From: Gemmataceae bacterium
GTDB lineage: Bacteria > Planctomycetota > Planctomycetia > Gemmatales > Gemmataceae
Assembly (NCBI GenBank): GCA_022842245.1
Contig: JALHPZ010000002.1
Location: 124,001 to 188,000 of the forward strand
DNA: 64,000 bases
Direction: 5' to 3'
In this document: one piece after another, positions 43,407 through 52,633 of the stretch
How positions within the stretch are numbered: position 1 is the stretch's first letter
Layout of the letters: every line of letters begins with the position of its first letter
Program-made: the position numbers and the translations under genes
The notes under the pieces: model-generated
The model's input: only the letters and a program-made list of their open reading frames with translations
Told to the model about the DNA's origin: nothing
The model's database searches: none

Positions 43407-43628
43407 CTACGCGATCGGTTCGCCTTCCTCCGTCCGCGGCCCGAACACCGTCGGCATCGTGCAGGTCGCGTTCAGGCTGCCGGACATCCGCCCGTAGCGC
43501 CCCGCCGCGCGTTGCAACGCTTCCGCCTCATCCACGCCCCGAACGACGCCGAGCACCCCGCCGTCAGCCTCCGTGATCCGCCACCAGCCCTTTTTGACCG
43601 CGACCAAGCCGCTCAGTTCGTTTCGCAT
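43407..43628 (-). CDS. Small hypothetical phage protein
   Basis: A 73-residue protein with GAGGGAG upstream of the ATG. VAVKKGWWRITEADGGVLGVVRGVDEAEALQRA suggests a small beta-alpha unit. It is first in the leftward group and diverges from terminase; the A/T-rich gap 43629-43763 should hold both promoters. Confidence 0.6.
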   Translation of the reverse strand: MRNELSGLVAVKKGWWRITEADGGVLGVVRGVDEAEALQRAAGRYGRMSGSLNATCTMPTVFGPRTEEGEPIA

Positions 43629-43763
43629 GTTGGCTCCCTCATTAGCTTTGCGTCGTTGCTCGTCTCGACACAATCAATCTTAACATCGGCAGCACGTTAG
43701 ACAATAGCGGTTGAACTGTATTTCTGGCGAATGTCAGAATGGCCTTGAACGGCCAAGGCGGGC

Positions 43764-44408
43764 GTGGCGAAAAAAATCCGGAATTCTTGCGGCAAACCCT
43801 TCCGCACGGCCATGTTCAGGCAACGGCCACGGACCCGAACGGGAGAGATGGACCCCGCGACAGCAAGGGACGTGCGACAGACGGCCTTGAACATCCTCTG
43901 GCCGGAAGTCGAACCCGGACCGCTCGAAACCCTCGACGCCGAATCGGCCGTCATGGCCGAGGCCCGCGCCAAGGCGTTCCGGCTCTACACGCGCCGGATG
44001 AGCCTGCGCCAGATCGCCGACGAACTCAAAATCCACCACTCGACCGCCGGCCGGTACGTCAATCAGGTGCTGGACGGCTACCGCCGGTACGCGATGCAGG
44101 ATGCTCGTGCGCACCTCGCGGCCGAGTTGGGCCGGCTGGCGACCCTTGAAGCGGAATTGTGGGAGGCCTGGGACCGTTCGAAGGGCGAGGCGGTCGAGAC
44201 CTTCACCGGCAAGACCGACCGCGGCTCGTCGGCCAAGGTCACGAAGAAACAAAGGCACGGCGACCCGCGGATCATGAAGCTCCTGCTCGACGCCTGGGAC
44301 AAGCGCTGCCGTCTGCTCGGCCTGCTCGCCGGCGGCGATGCGAAGTCGGCATCGGGCACACCCCCGGTCAAGTTCGTGGCCGGAATCAACCCGGAGGAAC
44401 TCGTGTGA
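43764..44408 (+). CDS. Terminase small-subunit-like protein
   Basis: A 214-residue protein starting at GTG 43764 (ATG at 43812 or 43848 also possible). LYTRRMSLRQIADELKIHHSTAGRYVNQVL is a helix-turn-helix, followed by a helical oligomerisation region. It overlaps the large terminase by 4 bases (GTGA), the usual order for terminase subunits, which is why I assign it. It would recognise the packaging site. Confidence 0.72.
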   Translation: MAKKIRNSCGKPFRTAMFRQRPRTRTGEMDPATARDVRQTALNILWPEVEPGPLETLDAESAVMAEARAKAFRLYTRRMSLRQIADELKIHHSTAGRYVNQVLDGYRRYAMQDARAHLAAELGRLATLEAELWEAWDRSKGEAVETFTGKTDRGSSAKVTKKQRHGDPRIMKLLLDAWDKRCRLLGLLAGGDAKSASGTPPVKFVAGINPEELV

Positions 44409-45829
44409 GCGAGCCTGCCGCCGGAACCACGCCGACGACCATCACCAAGGCCGAGGCGGAACAGGGCCGTTACTTCGACGCGCGCCCCTCGATCGTCCGC
44501 GAACTCATGTCGGCCCGCGACCGCCGCATCCTGATCGACGGCCCTTTGGGGACGGGAAAAAGTCGCCTTCTACTCGAGAAGCTCCGCGCCTGCTGCCTCA
44601 AGTACCCCGGCTGCCGCTGGCTGCTCCTGCGATCGGTCCGGAAGTGGCTGACGAACTCCGCACTCGTCACGCTCGAAGAGAAAGTGCTCGAACCCGGCCT
44701 GCTCGTGCCGGACCGCATCCGCCGCGAGAACCGTTCCGAGTACCGCTTCCGCAACGGCTCGATCATCGTCGTGGCGGGCCTCGACGACCCCCAGGGCGTC
44801 TTTTCCGCCGAATACGACGGCGCGGTCCTGATCGAAGGCATCGAGATCGACCAGGACACTGGCGAAAAGGTCGACGGCCGACTCCGCTACGGTCGCATGC
44901 CCTACCAGCAGTTCCTGATCGACTGCAACCCCGGCCCCCCGACGCACTGGCTCAAACGCGCCGCGGAGACCGGCTGGCTCCGACGGCTCCCCATGCGCCA
45001 CCGGGACAATCCCGCCTTGTTCCTGCCCGACGGCACCATGACCCGCATGGGCCGCGAATACCTGGGCCGCCTCGACGGCTTGACCGGAGTCCGCCGCCGA
45101 CGGCTCCGCGATGGCGAATGGGTGCAGGCCGAGGGCGTCGTCTTCGAAGGCTGGGATTCCACCGTCCACCTCGTCGCGCCGTTCCCGATCCCCCGGCACT
45201 GGCGGCGCTACTGGTCGATCGACTTCGGATTCACGAACCCCTTCGTCTGGCAATGGTGGGCCGAGGACGACGACGGGCGGCTCTATCTCTACCGCGAAAT
45301 CTACCTCACCCGGCGGCTCGTCTCCGATCACGCCGTAGCCGGCCTGCGCGCCATGCACGCCTGGGACGAAACGCTGCAACAGCCATGCTGGGTCGACGCC
45401 GACGATCCCCGGCCCGCCGCCGTCCTCTGCGATCACGACGCCGAGGATCGCGCCACCTTCGAACGGGTGGTGAAGATGCCGACCGAACCGGCACCAAAGG
45501 CGGTCGACGCCGGACTACAGGACGTGGCCGACCGGCTCAAACCGGCCGACGACGGCAAGCCGCGGCTCTTCGTGTTCCTCAACGCCCGGTGCCACGAACC
45601 CGATCCGGAGTTGCTGCAAAACGCGAAGCCGACCTGCACGGCCGACGAAGTCGACTCGTACATCTGGGATCCCGCGTGCAAGAAGGGCGAGCGGCCGCTG
45701 AAGCAGGACGACCACGGCATGGACGCGCTGCGGTACGTCTCACGGCACAAAGCGGAAGGGAAATTCCGCCCCGCCGAATACGGAGCGGATTACGACGATG
45801 GCGGCCACCCGGCGGGGGTGTTTGGGTGA
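44405..45829 (+). CDS. Phage terminase large subunit (ATPase-nuclease)
   Basis: A 474-residue terminase. Walker A is GPLGTGKS at residues 46-53, adenine/Walker B region is AVLIEGIEID, coupling motif follows near DCNPGPPTHW, and the RNase H-like nuclease begins with WSIDFGFTNPFVW and ends with DDHGMDALRYV. The start GTG overlaps the small subunit. It cuts and pumps DNA into procapsids. Nothing downstream is a portal or capsid gene. Confidence 0.9.
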   Translation: MSEPAAGTTPTTITKAEAEQGRYFDARPSIVRELMSARDRRILIDGPLGTGKSRLLLEKLRACCLKYPGCRWLLLRSVRKWLTNSALVTLEEKVLEPGLLVPDRIRRENRSEYRFRNGSIIVVAGLDDPQGVFSAEYDGAVLIEGIEIDQDTGEKVDGRLRYGRMPYQQFLIDCNPGPPTHWLKRAAETGWLRRLPMRHRDNPALFLPDGTMTRMGREYLGRLDGLTGVRRRRLRDGEWVQAEGVVFEGWDSTVHLVAPFPIPRHWRRYWSIDFGFTNPFVWQWWAEDDDGRLYLYREIYLTRRLVSDHAVAGLRAMHAWDETLQQPCWVDADDPRPAAVLCDHDAEDRATFERVVKMPTEPAPKAVDAGLQDVADRLKPADDGKPRLFVFLNARCHEPDPELLQNAKPTCTADEVDSYIWDPACKKGERPLKQDDHGMDALRYVSRHKAEGKFRPAEYGADYDDGGHPAGVFG

Positions 45830-45884
45830 CGGTTCGATTTGACCACGCCAGAGCGGCTCGGGTCGAGTGCCCGCCGCGCGCGAG

Positions 45885-46403
45885 CTAACTGTAGAAGGAT
45901 ACGACCGCCTTACCCCGCTCCGCGGCCTCACGGATGCACGCGGCATACGCCTCGCGAGCCTCCTCGACACCCGGGTCGCTCGGATAAGACAGATCCAGAC
46001 CGGCGAGCCGCTTGCTTTCCCGCTCGACCTCAGTTGCTTCGAGGAAACTTATGAACGGGAAATCCTTGTTGGCCGGTACGTTGATCGGGATGCGGTATTG
46101 TTCAAGTGGGGATTGCAGTTTCAATGGCTCTAGGTCGCCGATCAGGTCGTCATCGGGCAGCAGTTCCCCCTCGACCCGGCAAAGAAGTCGCAGCGCGTAT
46201 CCGTATTGGGGCGAGTACCCCTCCACCTCGCCGCCGACGATACGCCGCAGCGCCTCACCCAGTGGCAGGCCGTCCCCTAGCATGTGATCGAACTCGTCCG
46301 GATGAGCGGCTTGTGCCCGTCGGACGACGGACATATCGCGTTCCGCTACGGTCCGTCGGATTTCGTCGAGATCGACAGCAAACAAGGAAGTGGCACAACT
46401 CAT
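45885..46403 (-). CDS. Conserved hypothetical protein
   Basis: A 172-residue acidic protein of a type seen in several planctomycete genomes (FAVDLDEIRRTVAERDMS; DGLPLGEALRRIVGG). No domain is named with confidence. It is convergent with terminase (55-base gap) and outside the phage coding pattern, so it marks the change of region. Confidence 0.6.
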   Translation of the reverse strand: MSCATSLFAVDLDEIRRTVAERDMSVVRRAQAAHPDEFDHMLGDGLPLGEALRRIVGGEVEGYSPQYGYALRLLCRVEGELLPDDDLIGDLEPLKLQSPLEQYRIPINVPANKDFPFISFLEATEVERESKRLAGLDLSYPSDPGVEEAREAYAACIREAAERGKAVVSFYS

Positions 46404-46982
46404 GTTAGCCCCTTGGAGTATCGCACAATCGAGGCATCCCCGCCGCCGAAAGAATCCATGGCATGCCGGGTGCGTCGGCTACGTTAGCCTTCGTCGCTCG
46501 CTTCTCCCAACCGTTGGCAAGCGATGGACTCGACGCTCCCCATTCTCGCCGTCGATCTCGGCAAGTTCAACGGGGATATGTCCCGGCGAACGGCGCGACG
46601 TCAGTCTGCCGGTCGTGGGCCAAACACCGGCGGGCTGACACCGCCCGTTCGCCGGAAGCCGCACCTAACGGGACATCGCGTTCGCGATGAGCCAGCCGCC
46701 TTGAATGGCCCGAGCGGGGGGAACGCAAGAGCATCGGGACCGGCCTGCGAACCGAGCAGGCCTCGCCGCCGCTGACACCACTGTGTCAGTGGCCGCGTGA
46801 GTCCGAATCCGTGTTGGGTGCCGTCCCCGGTCGGTCATCGCGACCATTCCGGGCGGACACCGAGGCGATCGATCGCCAGAAGCCGTTGGGTCCGCGAGAA
46901 CGCTCTGCCCCGGATCGGACACGCTGATTGCGGAAGCATCAGCCGTGCAGTGGGTTAATTTTTCTCTTGACTTGGAAAACCT
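46404..46982 (+). pseudogene. IS110-type transposase remnant in an otherwise empty stretch
   Basis: The only recognisable part is an 83-codon frame at 46524-46775 that starts MDSTLPILAVDLGKFNGD. The LPILAVDLGKFN stretch is the N-terminal catalytic DEDD start of IS110 transposases. After this the frame diverges and the rest of a ~330-residue transposase is missing. Towards the right end, TTTTTCTCTTGACTTGGAAA at 46961-46980 looks like a terminal segment of such an element. The remaining bases hold no gene I can support. Confidence 0.55.
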
Positions 46983-47603
46983 TCATCCGGGTTCGGCGTA
47001 CCGCCACCGCAGCGGCTCGAAGCTGACCCACTCTCCGGCCGCCCGCTCCACCCACGCCCGCGCCTCGGGGGACAACACCTGGTCGCCGTACTCGGCCCGG
47101 GTGCGGAACCACGCCGGGTACTCCCGCCGCGGCAAGATAGCCCTGAGCGGCGGCACCAGTTCGTGCTGCAACTCGGGGATGTCCTCGTACCCCGCCTCGA
47201 TCAGTGGGGCGACCAACTCCCACGCCGGCGGCATCTGTTGGGCGGCGCGGGGGGCGTGCGGCTTATCCCAGATGTAGTCCTCTGGCTCGCCACCCGGCGG
47301 GTGCCGGCGGGGGCTTGCGGCCGACCGATCCCAGGTGTGCCAGTCGAGCGCCACGATGCGGTCCTTGACGGCCTCGCGGAATTGGATGCCGTCGAACCCA
47401 GCCTCCTGCAAGGCTGTGCGGAACTCGTCGGATACGACGGCGCGGTGGCCTTCCAGCCCCCACGGGAAGCTGATCGGCGGGAGGAACGGCCCGGCTCGGT
47501 GGAGGCAGAGCCGGCCAGCATCGTCCCGGCGGTAGTACCCGCCGGCCAGGACCGACCCGTAGTCGCCCCAGAGTCTCACCGGCTTCAGGCAAGACAAGTC
47601 CAC
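46983..47603 (-). CDS. Conserved hypothetical protein, immunity-protein-like
   Basis: A 206-residue acidic/aromatic protein with no named domain. The N-terminal half (RLWGDYGSVLAGGYYRRDDAGRLCLHRAGPFLPPISFPW) and SDEFRTALQEAGFDGIQFREAV resemble proteins associated with polymorphic-toxin immunity. This is a weak context impression. Its 3' end touches the IS110 remnant. Confidence 0.55.
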   Translation of the reverse strand: MDLSCLKPVRLWGDYGSVLAGGYYRRDDAGRLCLHRAGPFLPPISFPWGLEGHRAVVSDEFRTALQEAGFDGIQFREAVKDRIVALDWHTWDRSAASPRRHPPGGEPEDYIWDKPHAPRAAQQMPPAWELVAPLIEAGYEDIPELQHELVPPLRAILPRREYPAWFRTRAEYGDQVLSPEARAWVERAAGEWVSFEPLRWRYAEPG

Positions 47604-47874
47604 CCGTGCGCCCTCCGCCGCCGAACGACCCCGCTCACCTGCCCGGCGGGCGCGGGCGGCTACGAACCCCAGAAAACCTACGTGCCCGCCGGGTCAGGTG
47701 CAGCGACTAGCAGTCGCGTCCCTCAAAAATCCGATTCCCACGAGCGCTATCCCGCGAGGGGAAAGGATTTACGAACGGAAGCGTTCCCCGCCCCTCGCTG
47801 AATCCAAGTTCGTTTTCCGCCAACTTTCCGCCAGCAGGGTGACTACAGGGCGTTTCCGCACGAAGGAGACGCAC

Positions 47875-49101
47875 ATGGCCGGTATCCGCAAGAAAGGCGA
47901 CGCTTACTACTGTACGTTCCGCTTCCAGGGGAAGCGATACTACTTCACCGTCGGGAACATCTCGGAGGCCCAGGCGCTCGCAAAGGGCACCGAGGTGGAC
48001 GAGACGCTGAATCTCATCGAGCGCGGGCGGCTCACTGTCCCGGACGGCGTGCCGCTGGAGGAGTTCGTCGCGGCAGGCGGCAGAGCTCCCGTGGTCGTGG
48101 AGCGACAAGAGACACTCACCGTTCGGAACCTCTTCGACCGGTATCTCACGACGCTCGGCAACGGGACCATCGAGGAGAAATCGCTCATCACCCTCAGAAG
48201 CCACCTGAAACAGGTCGGCAAAACCCTCGGCGACCGGTTCCGCATTCAGGGACTCACTCTCGCCGACCTTCAAGGCCACGTGGACCGGCGTGCGAAGAAA
48301 GGACTCTCGCCGGTCACGTCGAAGAAGGAGATCGCATCGTTTCGGGCCTGCTGGAACTGGGCCGTGCATGGCGGGCTGCTCAAGGGGGCGTTCCCGAATC
48401 GCGGGTTACGGTTTCCGAAGGAGGAGGAGAAGGAACCGTTTCGCACCTTCACCGAGATCGAAACCGCCATCGCCGTCGAGAACCCGGACGATGACCGACG
48501 GGAATCACTCTGGGAGGCCCTGTACCTCACGCGGACGGAGATCGAAGAGTTCCTGGAATACATGCGAACACACTGTTCGCAGCCGTGGGTCTACCCGATG
48601 GTGGTGTTCGCGGCGTACACGGGAGCGCGGCGAAGCGAGATGATGCGGGCGCTCACGACGGACCTGGACCTGACTGGCGGGGTGGTCACGATCCGGGAAC
48701 GGAAACGAGTCAAGGGGAAGCGTTCCAACCGCCTGGCCCCGATCACTCCGAAGCTTGCCACGGTACTCCGGGAGTGGCTCGCGGTGAAACCGGCGAGCCC
48801 ATACCTCTTCTGTCAGTCGCAGCATGTTGCCTTCAGCGGGACGAAGCGTGAAGGCCCTACCCCGATCACGATGGGCGAAGCCTACCACCACTTCAACCAA
48901 TCGGTGGACGGTTCGAAGTGGGAAGTGCTTCGGGGCTACCACGTCCTTCGGCACTCGTTCATCTCGGCCCTTGCCAGTCAGGGCGTGGACCAGCGGGTGA
49001 TTGACGAGGTGGTCGGGCACCAGTCCGAAGAGCAGCGAAAGCGCTACCGCCACCTTTATCCCGGTGTCATGCGGGAAGCGATCAAAGGGGTTTTCGGCTG
49101 A
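47875..49101 (+). CDS. Tyrosine-type site-specific recombinase (integrase)
   Basis: A 408-residue phage integrase-family enzyme with an AAGGAG site. The N-terminal arm-binding region is KKGDAYYCTFRFQGKRYYFTVG, the core-binding SAM-like domain follows, and the catalytic domain has the tyrosine recombinase set: ARRSEMMRALTTDLDL (first R), HVLRHSFISALAS (H-x-x-R) and, at the end, the tyrosine in RKRYRHLYPGVM. All catalytic residues are intact. It is immediately followed by a terminator. No direct repeat matching its flanks is obvious, so its attachment site is unresolved. Confidence 0.93.
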   Translation: MAGIRKKGDAYYCTFRFQGKRYYFTVGNISEAQALAKGTEVDETLNLIERGRLTVPDGVPLEEFVAAGGRAPVVVERQETLTVRNLFDRYLTTLGNGTIEEKSLITLRSHLKQVGKTLGDRFRIQGLTLADLQGHVDRRAKKGLSPVTSKKEIASFRACWNWAVHGGLLKGAFPNRGLRFPKEEEKEPFRTFTEIETAIAVENPDDDRRESLWEALYLTRTEIEEFLEYMRTHCSQPWVYPMVVFAAYTGARRSEMMRALTTDLDLTGGVVTIRERKRVKGKRSNRLAPITPKLATVLREWLAVKPASPYLFCQSQHVAFSGTKREGPTPITMGEAYHHFNQSVDGSKWEVLRGYHVLRHSFISALASQGVDQRVIDEVVGHQSEEQRKRYRHLYPGVMREAIKGVFG

Positions 49102-49116
49102 CCGGAGAGGAACGAT

Positions 49117-49147
49117 GACGGCGAGCTAGTTGAAATAGCTCGCCGTC
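49117..49147 (+). terminator. Rho-independent terminator after the integrase
   Basis: A 12-base perfect stem GACGGCGAGCTA/TAGCTCGCCGTC closes a 7-base loop GTTGAAA and is followed by CTTTCC. It lies 15 bases after the integrase stop and may end transcription from both sides. Confidence 0.85.
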
Positions 49148-49181
49148 CTTTCCATTGCCTGTGTTCTGACTTTTCGGTGAA

Positions 49182-49709
49182 TCACTCCGCGGGTGGGATG
49201 CGATCGGCGAACGATGCGAACGTGAGCCGAAACCGATGGTTCTTTTCCCACTCGGCTTTCATGGCATCCGCCTCGGCCACGGTCAACACCGTTTCGCGGA
49301 TGAGCAAAACAACAAGCAACTCGGTCGAGAGAATCGTAAGGCATAGACCGAGATTCGTCACTTTCTTGACGGCTCTCTTGTCGTCGATGGCCAACGCGAG
49401 TTTTCGGTGAGAAGCCACGGCGATGGCGGAACACTCGCCGATACCGAGTCCCGCTGCCGTGAGTCGAGCGAATAGGCTGACCTCCTCCAGCTCCGTGACG
49501 CTGATCTCTTCGAGAATACCCTTTGCAAACGCCTCCTCCAAACGCTGCAACTGCTCTGGATAGTGCGCGGTAACCTCTGCCCGGACGTGATCGGTGACGA
49601 GGAATCGATGATTGGGCAGTCCGGCCAGTAACTCCGCACGGTCGAGGACCAGGAAGTTGATCAGGACGCTCGCATCCGTGATGATTATTGATTCGGACAT
49701 AGCCTGCAT
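49182..49709 (-). CDS. PIN-like ribonuclease domain protein
   Basis: A 175-residue protein of PIN-like type: IIITDASVLINFLVLDRAELL opens with the first acidic residue, GIGECSAIAVASHRKLALAIDDKRAV carries the second and third acidic positions (E, D), which is the PIN metal-site order. It is the second gene after an XRE/ImmA-IrrE protein, 18 bases downstream, a toxin-antitoxin-like arrangement. Expect RNA cleavage when released, but this is inferred from the family. Confidence 0.78.
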   Translation of the reverse strand: MQAMSESIIITDASVLINFLVLDRAELLAGLPNHRFLVTDHVRAEVTAHYPEQLQRLEEAFAKGILEEISVTELEEVSLFARLTAAGLGIGECSAIAVASHRKLALAIDDKRAVKKVTNLGLCLTILSTELLVVLLIRETVLTVAEADAMKAEWEKNHRFRLTFASFADRIPPAE

Positions 49710-49727
49710 CCGCGCTGAACGGTCAAT

Positions 49728-50969
49728 TTACATCGCATCGGCCAGATTCAGCAGGGACTTTGCAGGCACTCCGAGCAGTGAACTCAGGTCGCGGAGCTTC
49801 CCTTTGGAGATTTCTTCCCGGCGGTAGGCTTCCAGGGCCAGGTGGAGAACTTGACTGACGATCTCCCGATCCGGAGTGCGTTTGTCCTGTCCGTCGAGGT
49901 CGTCGAGTAGTTGCAGCATCTGCAGGAACTCCTTCCCGCTCTGCTCCTTTTCTCGCAACACCGTGAACTCCTCGTCGTTCACAATCGCCAGACTCTTGAG
50001 CCGGAAGAGCGCGGCCTGGTAGCTCACGCCGAAGTGATGAGCCAGGGCGGCGACATCTTCATAGGTGAGGGCCTGAGAACGGGGTGCTGCTCGCCTGTGT
50101 GCGCGCACCTGTTCCGCGTTTTGTTCCGTCGCGGGGTCGTACACGGTTTGATCGATGAGACTTGGCCCGCCCTTGAATCGCGCTTGCAGGAAGGCCCAGA
50201 CACCGGTGCGAGGCAACAAGAATGCCGCAGCGAAGGCGTTGGCCCGTACTTCCCCCAGATCCGATCGGTTGCCTTCCAGCGAAACCGTGGCGGTGTGGTG
50301 CCGGTCGAGCAGTGCGTGCGCATACTCGTGGGCGTACGAGAACCGCTTGCGTGCTCTAGGATGGTCGAAGTTGACCAGAATGCAGAGCCCGATGGACGAG
50401 TGCTTGAGAAACAATCCGGACATCTGGTCGGGCAGCTTCGCTCCGGATGCCCATACGTTCTGACTGTTGATGAGATCCGACATGTCGTGAATCGGGTTAT
50501 GCCCCAACCCCAACCGTCGTCGTTCCTCTTCGGCGACGTAGTTGCCCTGGTCAACTGCCTCCATCGTCCGGCGTGGTTGGGGGAGGTCGTACGTCGGCGG
50601 TCCCACGTGTGGGGGGCGGTCGAGCAGGTCTTCCAGCTCGACACCGGTGCGGCAAATCGTCAGATATCGCGAAACCTCGCTTTGCCAGGGTTGCTCCTCT
50701 CCAACGACATCAGCGGCACGAAACAAGGCGACCAGCACGTCTTCCTCGCCGACAGGGGGCGCGGCGTTAAAGAAACTGGCGATTGGCCGTCCATAGAGTT
50801 CGGAGAGTTTCGCCAGTTCGAGGGTGCTTACGGCACGGTTGCCCGCCTCGATCTGGACCACGGCGGTGCGCGGCAGCGCGAGCGACTGAGCGACTTGATC
50901 CTGGGTCAGATGCGAGTTCGCCCGTGCTTCTTTCAGTCTGGCGGCGAGAGTTTGTTGGTCGATGCTCAT
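49728..50969 (-). CDS. XRE regulator fused to ImmA/IrrE metallopeptidase
   Basis: A 413-residue protein. Residues about 8-62 form an XRE helix-turn-helix (LKEARANSHLTQDQVAQSLALPRTAV). The middle has FSYAHEYAHALLDRH, the HExxH zinc site of ImmA/IrrE, and EVRANAFAAAFLLPR, the third ligand region. Such proteins sense DNA damage or phage and cleave a repressor or release a partner toxin. It heads a leftward pair with the PIN-like gene and diverges from the sigma/ubiquitin-like operon. Confidence 0.88.
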   Translation of the reverse strand: MSIDQQTLAARLKEARANSHLTQDQVAQSLALPRTAVVQIEAGNRAVSTLELAKLSELYGRPIASFFNAAPPVGEEDVLVALFRAADVVGEEQPWQSEVSRYLTICRTGVELEDLLDRPPHVGPPTYDLPQPRRTMEAVDQGNYVAEEERRRLGLGHNPIHDMSDLINSQNVWASGAKLPDQMSGLFLKHSSIGLCILVNFDHPRARKRFSYAHEYAHALLDRHHTATVSLEGNRSDLGEVRANAFAAAFLLPRTGVWAFLQARFKGGPSLIDQTVYDPATEQNAEQVRAHRRAAPRSQALTYEDVAALAHHFGVSYQAALFRLKSLAIVNDEEFTVLREKEQSGKEFLQMLQLLDDLDGQDKRTPDREIVSQVLHLALEAYRREEISKGKLRDLSSLLGVPAKSLLNLADAM

Positions 50970-51007
50970 GGTCGTTTTCCCTGTCCACGTCGGCGAACTC
51001 TTTTGCT

Positions 51008-51031
51008 GGGGGGAAGACTCAGCGTCCCCCC
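51008..51031. promoter_or_regulatory. Perfect G/C hairpin in the divergent control region
   Basis: GGGGGGA (51008-51014) and TCCCCCC (51025-51031) form a 7-base inverted repeat with a 10-base spacer, between the two divergent start codons. It may be an operator for the XRE-type protein or an attenuating hairpin in its leader. Confidence 0.45.
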
Positions 51032-51071
51032 TAGGCTTATTGTGTCATTATCGGCCGCCATGTGCAAGGTC

Positions 51072-51101
51072 TTGACAATCACGTTCTCTAATCGAACAAT
51101 G
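51072..51101 (+). promoter_or_regulatory. Sigma-70-type promoter for the sigma/ubiquitin-like operon
   Basis: TTGACA at 51072-51077 is followed after 18 bases by AACAAT at 51096-51101, within a locally A/T-rich strip. The first gene starts about 110 bases downstream, so a leader is expected. Confidence 0.45.
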
Positions 51102-51209
51102 GGGAATGGGGGCAGCGTGGGTCGCTTCGGCGACCGGGTCGGACGGAAGAGCCGTAAGGCCAATGAAAAGAGCAGCTTGCTTCACGGAAGATGAAGCGGA
51201 GGGGGCGGT

Positions 51210-52034
51210 ATGAACGCGAAAATCCAGACTCGGGACGACTCGACTGGTCAGGTGGAACCGCTGCGAAAGCGGCAGGACGGCGATCTTTACGCCCGTCCTG
51301 CCGCCATTGAAGATGCAATCGCGGGCGTCATGCGGTTGACGAAAGCGGAGTTCATCCACCTAATCGAGGCCGAGGATTCGGCTGATAGCGTCCCTTCGGA
51401 ATGTCTGCTCTACTTCGTCCGCAGGCCGCCTTTTGCTGCGGATCAGGCCGTGCTTCGCGTTCTTTTCACGGCGATTCGGCAGCGCGTGCTGAAAGCGGTT
51501 CCGGTCCCGAAGCGACACATCGCAGGCAAAAAGGCCGAGAACGCGATCGATCTGGACATCCGAGATGCCGTGCTGGGGAAGTTCGAGGAGATGCTCTGCA
51601 AGGATCGGCAGGAGTACGTTGAGCGGTTGGACTTCTTCGAGTGCCGTTTCAACGCGGGTGTCGCCCGCCTCCGATCAACCGCCCGACGGGACATTTGCAA
51701 GGATGCGACCCATTTGACGCCGTTGGTCCACGATAACGAGTCGGACGAGCCGCACCCAGAGGTCGAGAGGGCTCTTTCCTGCATCACGGACTCGTTCGAT
51801 GGTCCCGAAGCGGATTTTCTTTACCGGTCGAAGATCCATGCTGCGATTAGCTCCTTGCCACTTGATCAGCGCAGGGTGGTCGAGTTGTTCCTAAAGGACA
51901 TCCCGATCGACCCACAAGGGACGGACACGATGACAATGGTTAAGATTCTCGGTTGCTGCGAAAAAACGGTGCGCAACCGGCTGAAACGGGCTTTCGCCAG
52001 GCTCGCGGAACTTTTGAAAGAGGAGAACGCATGA
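51210..52034 (+). CDS. Sigma-70-like factor heading the ubiquitin-like operon
   Basis: A 274-residue protein with GGAGGGGGCGGT upstream. The C-terminal third has the sigma region 4 layout: AAISSLPLDQRRVVELFLKDIPI, MVKILGCCEKTVRNRLKRAFARLAELL, which is a DNA-binding helix-turn-helix. The N-terminal half (RRPPFAADQAVLRVLFTAIRQRVLKAV, EEMLCKDRQEYVERLDFFECRFNAGVARLRSTAR) has the helical spacing of region 2 but a poor signature. It overlaps the next gene by 4 bases. It may direct RNA polymerase to this operon or a stress regulon. Confidence 0.7.
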   Translation: MNAKIQTRDDSTGQVEPLRKRQDGDLYARPAAIEDAIAGVMRLTKAEFIHLIEAEDSADSVPSECLLYFVRRPPFAADQAVLRVLFTAIRQRVLKAVPVPKRHIAGKKAENAIDLDIRDAVLGKFEEMLCKDRQEYVERLDFFECRFNAGVARLRSTARRDICKDATHLTPLVHDNESDEPHPEVERALSCITDSFDGPEADFLYRSKIHAAISSLPLDQRRVVELFLKDIPIDPQGTDTMTMVKILGCCEKTVRNRLKRAFARLAELLKEENA

Positions 52035-52633
52035 TGACGCCAATCGACAAAGATGCCGTCCTTGATGCGTTCGCGGCAGAACCCGTTCATGATCGCAACA
52101 CTCTGGAGCGTTACGTCAGTGAATACCCGGAGCTTGCCGAGGAACTGATCGACCTTGCCGCCGAACTGCGGCTCAGCGCGGAATTCACCGGGGCCGAGGA
52201 AGGCGCCATCAGCGACCCGAAGCTGGAGACCGCTTGGGAGAACTTCCTCGCCGCCGGGCCGAAACCGTCAGTGACGACTGCGGCTGTTGACCCCTTTGCA
52301 CGATTCAAAGGTGGGGCGTTCGCAACGCTTGCCGGAAAGCTCGATGTTCCGCGTTCACTTCTGACGGCGGTGCGGGACCGGCTCGTTGTGCCATCATCCG
52401 TTCCAAGCGGCTTTGTTCGCCGCTTTGCGGAAGCGACCGGCACCACGGTCGAAGCGGTCAGAGTCTATCTTGCACAGGATAGCCAAGCACCGTTGGGTCT
52501 GGCATTCAAATCGGATCAGAAGCCTTCGCAACAGGGACGAGTCACGTTCCGGCAGCTTGTCGAGAACACCGAGATGGGTGAGTCTCAGCGCCTTTTTCTC
52601 CTTCGGGAGTGCGAAGAACATGAACTCACTTGA
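52031..52633 (+). CDS. Hypothetical protein coupled to sigma factor, anti-sigma-like position
   Basis: A 200-residue protein starting at ATG 52031 in a 4-base overlap and overlapping the helicase start by 14 bases. It starts with an acidic helical stretch (NTLERYVSEYPELAEELIDLAAELRLSAEF) reminiscent of short regulatory partners, has no membrane segment, and carries a basic C-terminal half. An anti-sigma or helicase-adaptor role is suggested by position only. Confidence 0.6.
   Translation: MMTPIDKDAVLDAFAAEPVHDRNTLERYVSEYPELAEELIDLAAELRLSAEFTGAEEGAISDPKLETAWENFLAAGPKPSVTTAAVDPFARFKGGAFATLAGKLDVPRSLLTAVRDRLVVPSSVPSGFVRRFAEATGTTVEAVRVYLAQDSQAPLGLAFKSDQKPSQQGRVTFRQLVENTEMGESQRLFLLRECEEHELT

Noticed and set aside
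45885..47603. Portal or capsid genes hidden after terminase
   Set aside because: Both open frames run against terminase, are small, acidic and without phage structural patterns.
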